Origin: Mogibacterium sp.
GTDB taxonomy: Bacteria; Bacillota; Clostridia; Peptostreptococcales; Anaerovoracaceae
NCBI GenBank assembly: GCA_017512365.1
Contig: JAFWGQ010000056.1
Span: 1 to 39,415, forward strand
Length of the DNA stretch: 39,415 nt
Direction of reading: 5' to 3'
Positions 30,132 through 39,320 of this stretch are shown here, in pieces. The notes under the pieces are model-generated. The model was given only the letters and a program-made list of their open reading frames with translations. It ran no database searches and was not told the DNA's origin. Position 1 is the first letter of the stretch. Every line of letters begins with the position of its first letter. A program made the position numbers and the translations under genes.

Positions 30132-32825
30132 ATGGAAACCAGACATGACAAACTGATGAGACTTGCCACGGAGATGTGCGCCGGAGAGCTCGACATCAAC
30201 CCGGAATGCGCCGAATACCAGCTGCTCGATTATCTGCTTACGGATGACGAGCTGGCTGTGATGAGCGAGATGAAGCTGGTCACTCCGGCGACCGCAAGGG
30301 GCCTGGCAAAGAAGACGGGCATGAAGCCTGAAAAAGTCAAGAGGATACTCGAGGACTGCGCCGACAAGGCATACTTCATGGACGTGAAGCTCGGGAAGGG
30401 AGGAGCCAAGCTCTATCTGCTCGTGCCTTTCGCGCCGGGGATATTCGAGTTCCAGCTTGCCAGGAGCAAAGAATACAACGAGGCTCATCCTGAGATATCC
30501 TACTTCTTCCAGAGACACGCATTCGAATCATATTCAAAGGTGGCCGCGTCGAACCCTATGGGTGTGGGCATCATGAGGGTCGTTCCGGTCGAGAGCTCGC
30601 TGCCTGCGGGCACGAAGATCCTTACCATGGAGAGACTCAGCACGCTGATCGAGACAACGATCGGCGGAGCGTTCTGCAGAGTGCCGTGCCAGTGCCGCAG
30701 GGTGCGCCGCATCATGGGAGAAGGCACGGGCGATCTCGAGGACGGCATGTGCATCTACATGGGACTTCTCGCCGAATCGATGCTGAGACACGGCCGTGGA
30801 GAGAGGCTCACCAAGGAGCAGGTATACGAGCATCTTAAGAGGACAGAAGAGCTCGGCTGCATCCATCAGATAACCACGCTCGAGAGCGGCATATCGTTCG
30901 CTATCTGCAACTGCCAGCCTCAGTCCTGCATGGCTCTGGGCAGCGCGACGTACTACGGCACGCCTAACATGGTGCGCAGCAACTATGTCGCCGAGATCGA
31001 CAGCGAAAAGTGCGTCGCATGCGGACAGTGCGTCGAGACATGCGCGAACAACGCTCTGAGGCTCGGGCAGAAGATCTGCTCGAAGACGCCGATCGTCCAG
31101 ATCCCGACCGAGCTTCCGGATGACCTTGAATGGGGACCGGAAAGATACGACGCGGACTACAGAGATCACAGAAAGAACGTGGTCGAGACAGGCACATCGC
31201 CTTGCAAGACCACCTGCCCTGCGCACATCGCGATACAGGGATATATAAGACTGGCCGCTCAGGGCAAGTACATGGAAGCCCTCGAGCTCATCAAGAAGGA
31301 GAATCCTCTTCCTGCGGTTTGCGGACGGATCTGTCCTCATGACTGCGAGAACGAGTGCACCAGAGGCGAGATAGACGAGGCCGTCGCAATAGACGAGGTC
31401 AAGAGATTCATCGCCGACAGGGAGATCGAGGCATCGCAGAGATTCGTCCCGAACAGGCTCTGGGATCACGACAAGAAGATCGCCGTCATAGGCTCCGGCC
31501 CGGCGGGCATCTCCTGCGCTTACTATCTGGCAGCCGGCGGCTACAAGGTCACCGTATTCGAGAAGGAGGCAAGGCCGGGCGGCATGCTCGTGAACGGCAT
31601 CCCTGCATTCAGGCTTGAAAAGGATGTAGTCGACGCCGAGATCGACGTACTGAGAGAGCTCGGAGTCGAGTTCAGATGCGGCATCGAGGTCGGCGCGGAC
31701 GTGACGATCCCGCAGCTTCGTGAAGAGGGATTCGAGGCGTTCTACCTCGGCATCGGCCTTCAGAACTGCGGAAAGCTCGGCATCCCGGGAGACGACGCAG
31801 AAGGAGTGATCGCCGGAGTCGAATTCCTCAAGGATATCAACCGCGGCAGCGACGCGGAGCTTTCGGGCAGCGTCGTCGTCATAGGCGGCGGCAGCATCGG
31901 AGCCGATGTGGCCCGTACCGCTAAGAGATACGGTGCAAAGAAGGTCGACCTTTACTGCCTCGAGTCCTACGATGAGATGCCTATGGGCGAAGAAGACCAG
32001 GCATACTGCAAAGAGGACGGAGTCACCATCCACGACGGATGGGGACAGACGGAGGTCGTCACAAAGAACGGCAAAGTCACAGGCATAAAATTCAGAAAGT
32101 GCGTGAGCGTAAAGGACAAGGACGGAAAATTCGCTCCGAAGTTCGACGACAAGGTGACCGAAGAGGCGAGGTGCGATACCGTGCTGTACTGCATCGGGCA
32201 GAGGCCTGACTGGGGCAGCCTGCTGACTGGCGTCAATGTGGAGCTCACGGAAAGAGGCTTCGTAAAGGCGGATCCTCTCACATACCAGACGAGCGAGCCT
32301 GACATCTTCGCGGGCGGCGACATCTACACGGGACAGAAGTTCTGCATCGACGCGATCGCGGCCGGCAAGGAAGCCTCGATATCCATCAACCGCTTCGTAT
32401 GGCCGGGACACAGCCTTACTCTGGCAAGAGATAAAAGAGAGTTCACTGCGCTCGACAAGAGCGACCTCGATTTCGATCATATAAGCTGGGACAACATCAA
32501 GCGCCAGGTGCCGGGCGTCGACAAGGCAAAGAAGGGCACGAAGCGCAACGAGAGCCTTACCTTCACCGAAGAGCAGCTCAAGGCCGAGACCTCGCGCTGC
32601 CTCGGATGCGGAGCCACTGTGGTCGATCAGAACAAGTGCTTCGGATGCGGAGTCTGCACGACGAGGTGCAAGTTCGACGCGATACACCTCATAAAGAAAT
32701 TCGACGAGCCGATCCACTCGATCCGCTTCCGCGAAAAGTTCGTGGAGAACTACCGCAGGGAGCGCGACATGAAGATAGCTGTCAGAAAGTTCAGAGAAGA
32801 GGAAAACAGGCAGTTTCTGAAGTAG
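30132..32825 (+). CDS. GltD/NfnB-like Fe-S flavoprotein with N-terminal helix-turn-helix
   Basis: 897 residues from ATG 30132 (GGGAG upstream). Order: winged-helix-like region (about 40-75, TPATARGLAKKTGMKPEKVKR); Cys-rich part PCQCRRV and CNCQPQSC; ferredoxin CVACGQCVETC (about 294); GltD-type Fe-S domain CKTTCPAHIAIQGY to CPHDCENEC; FAD site GSGPAGISCA (about 454); NAD(P) site GGGSIGADVA (about 585); C-terminal ferredoxin CLGCGA and CFGCGVCTTRC. It likely passes electrons from NAD(P)H through FAD to several 4Fe-4S clusters, as in glutamate synthase small subunit and NfnB. The HTH-like start is odd for an oxidoreductase and hints at redox-linked control or a partner-binding domain. Cytosolic. 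Confidence 0.88.
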   Translation: METRHDKLMRLATEMCAGELDINPECAEYQLLDYLLTDDELAVMSEMKLVTPATARGLAKKTGMKPEKVKRILEDCADKAYFMDVKLGKGGAKLYLLVPFAPGIFEFQLARSKEYNEAHPEISYFFQRHAFESYSKVAASNPMGVGIMRVVPVESSLPAGTKILTMERLSTLIETTIGGAFCRVPCQCRRVRRIMGEGTGDLEDGMCIYMGLLAESMLRHGRGERLTKEQVYEHLKRTEELGCIHQITTLESGISFAICNCQPQSCMALGSATYYGTPNMVRSNYVAEIDSEKCVACGQCVETCANNALRLGQKICSKTPIVQIPTELPDDLEWGPERYDADYRDHRKNVVETGTSPCKTTCPAHIAIQGYIRLAAQGKYMEALELIKKENPLPAVCGRICPHDCENECTRGEIDEAVAIDEVKRFIADREIEASQRFVPNRLWDHDKKIAVIGSGPAGISCAYYLAAGGYKVTVFEKEARPGGMLVNGIPAFRLEKDVVDAEIDVLRELGVEFRCGIEVGADVTIPQLREEGFEAFYLGIGLQNCGKLGIPGDDAEGVIAGVEFLKDINRGSDAELSGSVVVIGGGSIGADVARTAKRYGAKKVDLYCLESYDEMPMGEEDQAYCKEDGVTIHDGWGQTEVVTKNGKVTGIKFRKCVSVKDKDGKFAPKFDDKVTEEARCDTVLYCIGQRPDWGSLLTGVNVELTERGFVKADPLTYQTSEPDIFAGGDIYTGQKFCIDAIAAGKEASISINRFVWPGHSLTLARDKREFTALDKSDLDFDHISWDNIKRQVPGVDKAKKGTKRNESLTFTEEQLKAETSRCLGCGATVVDQNKCFGCGVCTTRCKFDAIHLIKKFDEPIHSIRFREKFVENYRRERDMKIAVRKFREEENRQFLK

Positions 32826-32856
32826 GGTATCAAGGACAGAGGAAGCGGAGAGTCAT

Positions 32857-34941
32857 ATGGCGGGACAACTGGCAATGATCCTGAGGATGTCGATACACAC
32901 GGCGATATACATCGCCGTGACTGTGTTGGTGTTCAGATTTTATAAAAACAAAGAACTGACCATGCGCGACAGGATCCTGATAGGTATCATCTTCGGAGGA
33001 TTGTCTGTCGCGTCGACTCACTTCGGCGTTAACTACGAAACGATGGTCCTCAATGTAAGAGACATCGGACCGATGTCGGCGGGCCTTTTCTTTGATCCGA
33101 TCTCAGGCATCATAGCGGGCCTCATCGGAGGCTTCGAGCGCTATATCGCGGGCACTTACTTCCAAGTAGGCGAGTTCACCACAGTCGCATGCAGCCTGTC
33201 GACATGCCTCGCAGGATTCTTTGCCGCATTCCTCAACATGTATCTCTTCAAGGGCAAAAAGCCTTCGATCGGCCACGCCTTCTTCATGGGCTGCGTCATC
33301 GAGGTGTTCCACATGTATGTGGTGCTCGTCACAAACAGGGAAGACATGGCGATGGCCTTCTCCGTGGTGAGGGTATGCTCGCTGCCGATGATCGGCTTCA
33401 CCGGTCTCGGACTCATGATATCCGCGATCCTCATAAAGGCCATGAGCGGTGAACTGGACGATCCGTTCCGGCGCCCTGAAAGCGATAAAGTGACGGTATC
33501 CCAGAGATTCCAGACATGGCTCTTCGGCGTGACCGCCGCGGTCCTTCTCATGAATTTCTGGTTCAACTATTCCCTGCAGACATTCTCCGCCGAGCAGAAT
33601 GCAAAGCTCGAGATGGATGTCGCCGAGGTCTATACGATGTACAATTACGACATGTATATCGAGAAAGGCCTTGATCTGTCAAAGATGGAGGTATATATCG
33701 CCTACGACGGGGTGTTCCTGATCGTGGATGAATCAGACAAAATAATCGCGGGCTTTTCTGACTGGACATCCGCTGACAAGGTGATCGAGGAGGCCAGGAA
33801 GCACGGGGAAAATGAATTCTTCACGATGAATTTGGGACACGGAAAGTGGCTTGGCCGTGTCACGACGATGGATGCGGACAGTACCAAAAAGATCATCACG
33901 GTAATGCCGTACACATCCATCTACATGGCGAGGGACGCCCAGGCGTACGAGACATTTCTCGCGGACATACTGGTGTTCACGGTCATCTACGTGCTCATAT
34001 CCCTGCTGGTGCAGATCCTCGTAGTCGACAACCTGATAAAGGTCAACGAATCGCTCAACAAGATCACTGAAGGCGACCTGAATGAGAAGGTCAGCGTATA
34101 CACTTCATCGGAATTCGCGTCTCTGTCGGATGACATCAACCTGACGGTGGACGCTCTGAAGGGATATATCGAGGCAGCCGAAAAGAAGATGGAGCAGGAA
34201 CTGCTGCTCGCGAGGACGATACAGGCCTCCGCCCTGCCTGTGAATTTCGATTTCGGCCATTCGGCGTTCGAACTCTTTGCGACGATGGATCCGGCAAAGG
34301 AGGTCGGAGGAGACTTCTACGACTTCTTCTTCATAGACAGCGAGAGGATGGCGCTCGTAATGGCGGACGTGTCAGGCAAGGGCATCCCGGCGGCGCTCTT
34401 CATGATGCGCAGCAAAACGGCGATCCGCGGCCTTACAGAAAGCGGCTACCATCCGGGCGAGATGCTCGAGAGGGTAAACAACGAGCTGTGCACCAACAAC
34501 GAGGCCAGCATGTTCGTTACGGTGTGGGTAGGCATCATCGATCTTATGACCGGGGATATCCGCTGCGCCAACGCCGGCCACGAGTACCCTGCGGTCAGAA
34601 GAGGTGAGGGACAGTTCGAGTCGTTCAGGGACAAGCACGGCCTGCCTCTGGGATGCATGGAGAACATGAAGTACAAAGAGTACGACATGCATCTCGATCC
34701 GGGCGATACGCTCTTCGTATATACGGACGGAGTGCCTGAGGCGATCAATACCGAAGAAGAGCAGTACGGAGAAGAGCGCATGCTCAGGGCTCTTACCAGG
34801 AACAAAAAAGCCTCGATGAAGAAACTGCTGCATGCAGTAAAAAGGGATCAGGACAAATTCGTCGGTGAAGCCGATCAGTTCGATGACATAACCATGCTCG
34901 GCTTCCGTTACTTTGGAGGAAATGATGAGAAAAAGTCCTGA
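32857..34941 (+). CDS. 5TM sensor, HAMP and SpoIIE-type PP2C phosphatase
   Basis: A 694-residue membrane sensor. The first 200 residues hold 5-6 helices of the LytS-like 5TMR type (LFFDPISGIIAGLIGGFERYIAG is the family mark, about 75-100). A loop of about 140 residues outside follows, then a helix (about 368-390), HAMP (NKITEGDLNEKV) and a coiled coil. The PP2C/SpoIIE domain has EVGGDFYDFFFI, ADVSGKGIPAALFM, GHEYPAVR and DDITMLGF. It dephosphorylates a Ser/Thr protein, typically an anti-sigma antagonist. No partner kinase or anti-sigma gene is seen nearby. The start lies about 31 bases after the flavoprotein gene, with AAGCGGAGAG upstream; the two are likely co-transcribed. Confidence 0.9.
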   Translation: MAGQLAMILRMSIHTAIYIAVTVLVFRFYKNKELTMRDRILIGIIFGGLSVASTHFGVNYETMVLNVRDIGPMSAGLFFDPISGIIAGLIGGFERYIAGTYFQVGEFTTVACSLSTCLAGFFAAFLNMYLFKGKKPSIGHAFFMGCVIEVFHMYVVLVTNREDMAMAFSVVRVCSLPMIGFTGLGLMISAILIKAMSGELDDPFRRPESDKVTVSQRFQTWLFGVTAAVLLMNFWFNYSLQTFSAEQNAKLEMDVAEVYTMYNYDMYIEKGLDLSKMEVYIAYDGVFLIVDESDKIIAGFSDWTSADKVIEEARKHGENEFFTMNLGHGKWLGRVTTMDADSTKKIITVMPYTSIYMARDAQAYETFLADILVFTVIYVLISLLVQILVVDNLIKVNESLNKITEGDLNEKVSVYTSSEFASLSDDINLTVDALKGYIEAAEKKMEQELLLARTIQASALPVNFDFGHSAFELFATMDPAKEVGGDFYDFFFIDSERMALVMADVSGKGIPAALFMMRSKTAIRGLTESGYHPGEMLERVNNELCTNNEASMFVTVWVGIIDLMTGDIRCANAGHEYPAVRRGEGQFESFRDKHGLPLGCMENMKYKEYDMHLDPGDTLFVYTDGVPEAINTEEEQYGEERMLRALTRNKKASMKKLLHAVKRDQDKFVGEADQFDDITMLGFRYFGGNDEKKS

Positions 34942-35172
34942 TGCAAATCCGGTAAAACGCATAGCCGCGCTGTTTATGTGCGCGGCTCTTGTATTTGCGG
35001 CGCTGCCGCAGACGGTTTCGCATGCGGCCGACACGCATGAAAAGGCAGGACGGTGCGAGTGGGATGGTATGAATCGTCCTTCAACACCCTGGACAGCAGC
35101 GGACGGCGCTCGGGCTACGCGTACGAAAACAAGCGCGGGAAGAAGTCCTGCAGTCAGGGAGAGGTAAAATGA
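34922..35172 (+). pseudogene. Wreck of a solute-binding sensor (SBP_bac_3)
   Basis: ATG 34922/34925 with GGAGG starts a signal peptide (AALFMCAALVFAALPQTVSHAA). At about 35052 the frame shifts by one base; in the new frame VRVGWYESSFNTLDSSGRRSGYAYE follows, the unmistakable start of an SBP_bac_3 domain as found in clostridial sensor proteins. Right after that the sequence jumps to KRGKKSCSQGEVK and a stop. A whole sensor protein has thus been reduced to its two ends. It overlaps the SpoIIE gene start-to-stop, and the next histidine kinase uses its last bases as ribosome site. Confidence 0.65.
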
Positions 35173-37619
35173 TGCCCGGCAAAAAAATGAAACTCAGGAC
35201 AAAAGCTATAATACTGGTATCCGTGTTCATGCTGGTGACCAATCTGGCGCTGGGCAAGATCCTGAGCCAGATGAACAGCGCGACAAAGATGCAGATCAAC
35301 GAGCGCATGCTCGATGTCGTAAACACCGCCGCGGCGATGCTCGACGGAGACGTTCTCGAAGATCTGAGCGCCGAAGACAAAGGGACGCCTGAATACGAAC
35401 AGGTCATGGAGACCCTCGTAAAATTCCGCGACAATATCAATCTCGAATACATCTACTATGTCAGGGAAGAGGAAGACGGGACCTTCACCTTCGGCATAGA
35501 CACCGACCCGGACGATCCCGGGGAATTCGGAACGCCCGTGGTATATACCGATGCTCTCAGGGAGGCAAGCCGGGGCAGGGCGGCTGTCGACGAGAAGCCT
35601 TACGCAGACAGGTGGGGCAGGTTCTACAGCGCTTTCAGCCCGGTGTTCAACTCTTCCGGAGAGGTCACGGCCATAGTGGCCGCCGATTTCAACGCCGAAT
35701 GGTATGACGAGCAGATCGCACGCAACCGCCGCACGGTAATTTTTGCCTGCCTGCTCTTCATTGCCATAAGCATAGTCGTCACGATCCTACTGACCGGCCA
35801 GTACAGCCGCCAGATGAAGTCCATCAGGTCGAATCTGAACGATCTGGCCGATGACATGGAATCGCTCACCAACGAATACTCCGCAGGAGAGCAGAAAACG
35901 GGCCATGCGGATTTCCGGACAGACAGCATCCAGGAGCTCGGAGAGGACATATCCGAACTCAGAGACACCCTGCGCGACTACGTGACCCACAACAGCACTC
36001 AGGCCAACAGCATGATCACTGCGATGGCGTCCGACTACCGCGCCGTCTATTACGTGAACCTCGATGAGGATGAGGGCGTATGCTGGCGTACAGACTCGAC
36101 CGAAAGGGAACAGAGCAGGGAAGGAGAACACTTCAGGTTCCACGACAGGTTCGCCAGATACGCCGATGCGCATGTCACGGAGAGCTACCGCGAGGGCTTC
36201 ATGAACTTCATAGATCCCGACAATATCAGGGAGGCTCTCCTTACACAGCCGATAATCGCATACAGATATTTGGCAAGCAGGGAGGGACATGAATACTACG
36301 AGATGATAAGGATGGCGGGAGTGCGCCGAGTCGAGGACAGAGACGACCATATGGTGCACGCCATAGGACTCGGACTCACCGTAATAGACGAGGAGATGAG
36401 AGAGACTCTCGCAAGGAACGAGGCCCTTGCGGAGGCCCTCGAGCTTGCCGAGAGCGCGAACAACGCCAAGACGGCCTTCCTGTCCAACATGAGCCACGAG
36501 ATCCGCACCCCGATGAACGCCATCATCGGACTGGACAGCATCGCCCTGCGCGACCCTTCCATCTCGCCACAGACCCGCGACGAGCTTGAAAAGATAGGCG
36601 CGAGCGCCAAGCACCTGCTGTCCCTGATAAACGACATACTCGACATGAGCCGCATAGAATCGGGCCAGATAGTCCTCAGGCAGGAGGAATTCTCCTTTGC
36701 CGGCATGCTCGATCAGATCAACACCATGGTGACCTCTCAGTGCGCCGACAAGGGGCTGGACTACGAATGCCGCGTTCTGTCGGAGATGGACGACTACTAC
36801 ATCGGCGACGACATGAAGCTCAAGGAGGTGCTGATCAACATCCTCAGCAACGCCATCAAGTTCACCGACGCTCCGGGCAGAGTCACGCTGAGCGTGGAGA
36901 AGGCGGCTTCGTTCGGTGACCAGTCGGCGCTCAGGTTCCGCATACAGGATACGGGCCTCGGCATGGACAGGGAATACATACCGAAGATATTCGATGCGTT
37001 CTCGCAGGAGGATTCGAGCCGCAAGAACAAGTACGGCAGCACGGGCCTCGGCATGGCTATCACCAAGAACCTGGTCGACATGATGAACGGAACGATAAAC
37101 GTCGAGTCCGAAAAGGGGAAAGGCACGGAGTTCACAGTCGTGGTGACTCTCAAAAGGAGCGAACGCATGGATGCTGCAGCCGGAGAGAGGGCGGCACAGG
37201 CGGCGGATGCCGACGCGGGATACACGCTTGCGGGACGCAGGGTCCTGATAGCAGAGGACATGGAGATCAATGCCGAGATACTGATGGACATCCTGGAGAT
37301 GGAAGAGATAGAGGCGGATCACGCGGAAAACGGAAGGATAGCCGTCGACATGTTCTCGGCGTCAGAGCCGGGGGCATATTCGGCTGTGCTGATGGACATA
37401 CGCATGCCGGAGATGGACGGACTGGAGGCTGCAGAGGCCATAAGGGCGCTTGACAGGCCTGACGCGAAGACTATACCGATCATAGCGCTTACAGCCAATG
37501 CCTTTGACGAGGACGTGCAGCGCTCGCTGCAGGCGGGCATGAACGCCCACCTCACAAAGCCTGTCGAGCCTGAAGTCCTGTACAGGACCCTCGATGAGCT
37601 GATCGGAAGGACGGACTGA
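35169..37619 (+). CDS. Hybrid sensor histidine kinase with receiver domain
   Basis: An 816-residue kinase. A first helix (about 10-28) and a second (about 195-217, VIFACLLFIAISIVVTILLTG) enclose an outside sensor (about 30-190). A PAS-like/HAMP linker region follows, with coiled coil to 435. The HisKA box SHEIRTPMNAIIG has His443; the ATPase shows NILSNAIKF, DTGLGMD and STGLGMAITK. A receiver domain ends the protein, with phosphoacceptor Asp743 in VLMDIRMPEMDG and Lys in HLTKPV. No output domain: phosphate probably moves on to a separate Hpt or regulator not in the window. GAGAGG precedes the ATG. It lies behind the broken sensor gene and may have taken over its signalling place. Confidence 0.92.
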   Translation: MMPGKKMKLRTKAIILVSVFMLVTNLALGKILSQMNSATKMQINERMLDVVNTAAAMLDGDVLEDLSAEDKGTPEYEQVMETLVKFRDNINLEYIYYVREEEDGTFTFGIDTDPDDPGEFGTPVVYTDALREASRGRAAVDEKPYADRWGRFYSAFSPVFNSSGEVTAIVAADFNAEWYDEQIARNRRTVIFACLLFIAISIVVTILLTGQYSRQMKSIRSNLNDLADDMESLTNEYSAGEQKTGHADFRTDSIQELGEDISELRDTLRDYVTHNSTQANSMITAMASDYRAVYYVNLDEDEGVCWRTDSTEREQSREGEHFRFHDRFARYADAHVTESYREGFMNFIDPDNIREALLTQPIIAYRYLASREGHEYYEMIRMAGVRRVEDRDDHMVHAIGLGLTVIDEEMRETLARNEALAEALELAESANNAKTAFLSNMSHEIRTPMNAIIGLDSIALRDPSISPQTRDELEKIGASAKHLLSLINDILDMSRIESGQIVLRQEEFSFAGMLDQINTMVTSQCADKGLDYECRVLSEMDDYYIGDDMKLKEVLINILSNAIKFTDAPGRVTLSVEKAASFGDQSALRFRIQDTGLGMDREYIPKIFDAFSQEDSSRKNKYGSTGLGMAITKNLVDMMNGTINVESEKGKGTEFTVVVTLKRSERMDAAAGERAAQAADADAGYTLAGRRVLIAEDMEINAEILMDILEMEEIEADHAENGRIAVDMFSASEPGAYSAVLMDIRMPEMDGLEAAEAIRALDRPDAKTIPIIALTANAFDEDVQRSLQAGMNAHLTKPVEPEVLYRTLDELIGRTD

Positions 37620-37621
37620 AA

Positions 37622-37972
37622 ATGCACGAACTCACCCTTCTGTACGGAGTCGCCGAAAAGGTGGAGCAGGTCGTTAAGGAAAACGGCCTCGAAAGGATAG
37701 ACGCCGTCGTTCTCGAGGTAGGCGAGGCCACGACTGTGGTGCCCGAATTCCTCCGCGACGGATACTCCGTCATATCCGATGACTACGATTTTCTCAGAGG
37801 CTCGGAGCTGATAATAGACATGATAACAGCTGTCGGACGCTGCCGCAGCTGCGGCAGGGAATTCCCGATAGCCGAAAACAAAGGGATATGCCCGGACTGC
37901 GGAAGTTTTGAAAAAGACGTGATCGAAGGCACTGACTTCTTCATTAAGGAAGTCCGGATCATGGAAACCTGA
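37622..37972 (+). CDS. hypA: HypA/HybF hydrogenase nickel-insertion protein
   Basis: A 116-residue protein beginning MHELTLL; the conserved Met1-His2-Glu3 binds nickel. The zinc loop has two Cys pairs: CRSCG and CPDCG. It brings nickel to [NiFe]-hydrogenase or urease. It starts 2 bases after the kinase stop. No other hydrogenase or nickel gene (hypB, hypC, hyc or ech) lies in the window, so it acts with genes elsewhere or has an unusual duty. The symbol is by family; orthology is not proven. Confidence 0.88.
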   Translation: MHELTLLYGVAEKVEQVVKENGLERIDAVVLEVGEATTVVPEFLRDGYSVISDDYDFLRGSELIIDMITAVGRCRSCGREFPIAENKGICPDCGSFEKDVIEGTDFFIKEVRIMET

Positions 37973-37984
37973 AGAAGGAGTTTT

Positions 37985-39247
37985 ATGGATCAGAAGATTT
38001 TTATCGAGGCCCAGGGCCTTTACGGCTCAACAGATCGGCTGCCAAATGTGATCAGGGTCGGGATCCGCCTGAAAAACAGTATCGACCCCGGGATCCTTCG
38101 CTACGCCGTGGACAGATGCGCGGAGCGCTACCCCTACTTCTGCGTACAGATCGAAAAAAAGGACGGGGAATGGGTTCTTGCGGCAAACGAAAGGCCTGTA
38201 CCGGTCACCGCTTCGAGAGAAGGAGTCAGGCTGGGCTCGGATGACGCCGGCCGGCATCTGATGGCCTTCTCTTACAACGACTGCTGGATCAATTTCGATA
38301 TCAGCCACGCGGTCACTGACGGGATAGGTGCCTACGAGGTGGTGCGCACGCTGCTGTATTACTACTGCAGCAGGCGGAACGGAACTGAGCTCTCAGCTGA
38401 AGGCATAAGGATCTGCGGAGATGAGATAAGTCCGGCGGAATGGGAGGATCCTCTCCTCGGACTCACAGATGTCGAGGCACGGGATCCGGCCGGCATGGGG
38501 CCGGCGCTGTGCCTTACTGAAGAAAGCGGCATCGGGATCAGCGATCATCACTGGGCATGGGACATCGCGATAGACGAAAAGGAATTCATGCGCTTCAATC
38601 TGGAGAACGACGGAAGCCCGGGCACGATGACTGCGCTCTTCCTGAGCCGCGCGATAGAAAGGCTGCATCCGGACGCCGGAGACGGCCTGAGAGTATTGCT
38701 TGCGGTAAACATGCGCAGAGCTCTCCGTGCTCCTCTTGCGCACCAGCCGCTTGTCGGTGGAGCTGCACTCACATATAAGCCGGTGATGAGGGGCTGGCCG
38801 CTCGAGAAGCAGGCGACGGCATACAGGGGCATGGTGCTCGTTCAGACGAGAGAAGAGCACGTCCTGGCCGAAGCCGCCGGTCAGAGGGCCATGGCAGGGA
38901 TGATACTCTCGCTCGGCACGGACCCGGAGAGAAGGGGGGTTGCGGAAAACGCCGCGTCCATGACGGACAGTATCATCACCGCCGGCGTCAGCTATGTCGG
39001 CAGGGGCAATTTCGGAGATGCCGAGAAATACGTGCGCGATTTCAGGCTGTATACGAACAGCATAAGCAGGACGCCTCTCATAGAGATCTCCGCCGTGAAC
39101 GGCAGATTCATACTGAGCTTCATACAGCCGTTCAGGGATGACAGATATATAAGATCGTTCCTTGAGGAGCTGGATGACAACTACATATCCTACAGCCTGA
39201 TGGATGCGGGCAGAGTATGGCTTCCGGGCGTCGAGCTGCCGTTTTGA
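37985..39247 (+). CDS. Condensation/alcohol-acyltransferase-fold protein
   Basis: A 420-residue protein of the CoA-dependent acyltransferase fold (condensation domain, CAT, AATase, WS/DGAT). The catalytic motif HAVTDG (HxxxDG) has His108 and Asp112, preceded by INFDIS as in this superfamily. Later segments (VLLAVNMRRAL; VSYVGRGNFGDAEKYV, a DFGWG-like place) also fit. AAGGAG 6 bases before the ATG. It would move an acyl group from a thioester to an alcohol or amine. No carrier protein is nearby. It could use the products of the three ligases, but this is inference from locus and chemistry only. No signal peptide or membrane helix. Confidence 0.75.
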   Translation: MDQKIFIEAQGLYGSTDRLPNVIRVGIRLKNSIDPGILRYAVDRCAERYPYFCVQIEKKDGEWVLAANERPVPVTASREGVRLGSDDAGRHLMAFSYNDCWINFDISHAVTDGIGAYEVVRTLLYYYCSRRNGTELSAEGIRICGDEISPAEWEDPLLGLTDVEARDPAGMGPALCLTEESGIGISDHHWAWDIAIDEKEFMRFNLENDGSPGTMTALFLSRAIERLHPDAGDGLRVLLAVNMRRALRAPLAHQPLVGGAALTYKPVMRGWPLEKQATAYRGMVLVQTREEHVLAEAAGQRAMAGMILSLGTDPERRGVAENAASMTDSIITAGVSYVGRGNFGDAEKYVRDFRLYTNSISRTPLIEISAVNGRFILSFIQPFRDDRYIRSFLEELDDNYISYSLMDAGRVWLPGVELPF

Positions 39248-39254
39248 ACTGCTG

Positions 39255-39272
39255 CCTGAGGTGTTGCTCAGG
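39255..39272 (+). other. Short hairpin after the last gene
   Basis: CCTGAG (39255-39260) pairs with CTCAGG (39267-39272) across 6 bases. No T-run follows, so termination is doubtful; it could be part of the repeat-rich IS end. Confidence 0.4.
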
Positions 39273-39280
39273 GGGGTCAC

Positions 39281-39320
39281 TTGCCAGAGTAAATGCAACA
39301 TTGCCAGAGTAAATGCAACA
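39281..39320 (+). repeat. Exact 20-base tandem repeat, possible IS end
   Basis: TTGCCAGAGTAAATGCAACA occurs twice without gap (39281-39300, 39301-39320). Multiple short repeats next to GGGGGGTCAC resemble the repeated transposase-binding sites at ends of IS21-type elements. No transposase gene is inside the window; it would lie to the right. The remaining bases to 39415 show no gene. Confidence 0.45.

Noticed and set aside
30534-32717. Long minus-strand open frame (727 residues) opposite the flavoprotein gene
   Set aside because: Caused by codon bias of the strong plus-strand gene; no ribosome site or known domain, and the plus strand has clear Fe-S and FAD motifs.
35787-37322. Minus-strand open frame of 511 residues opposite the histidine kinase
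   Set aside because: Shadow frame; the plus strand holds HisKA, ATPase and receiver motifs.
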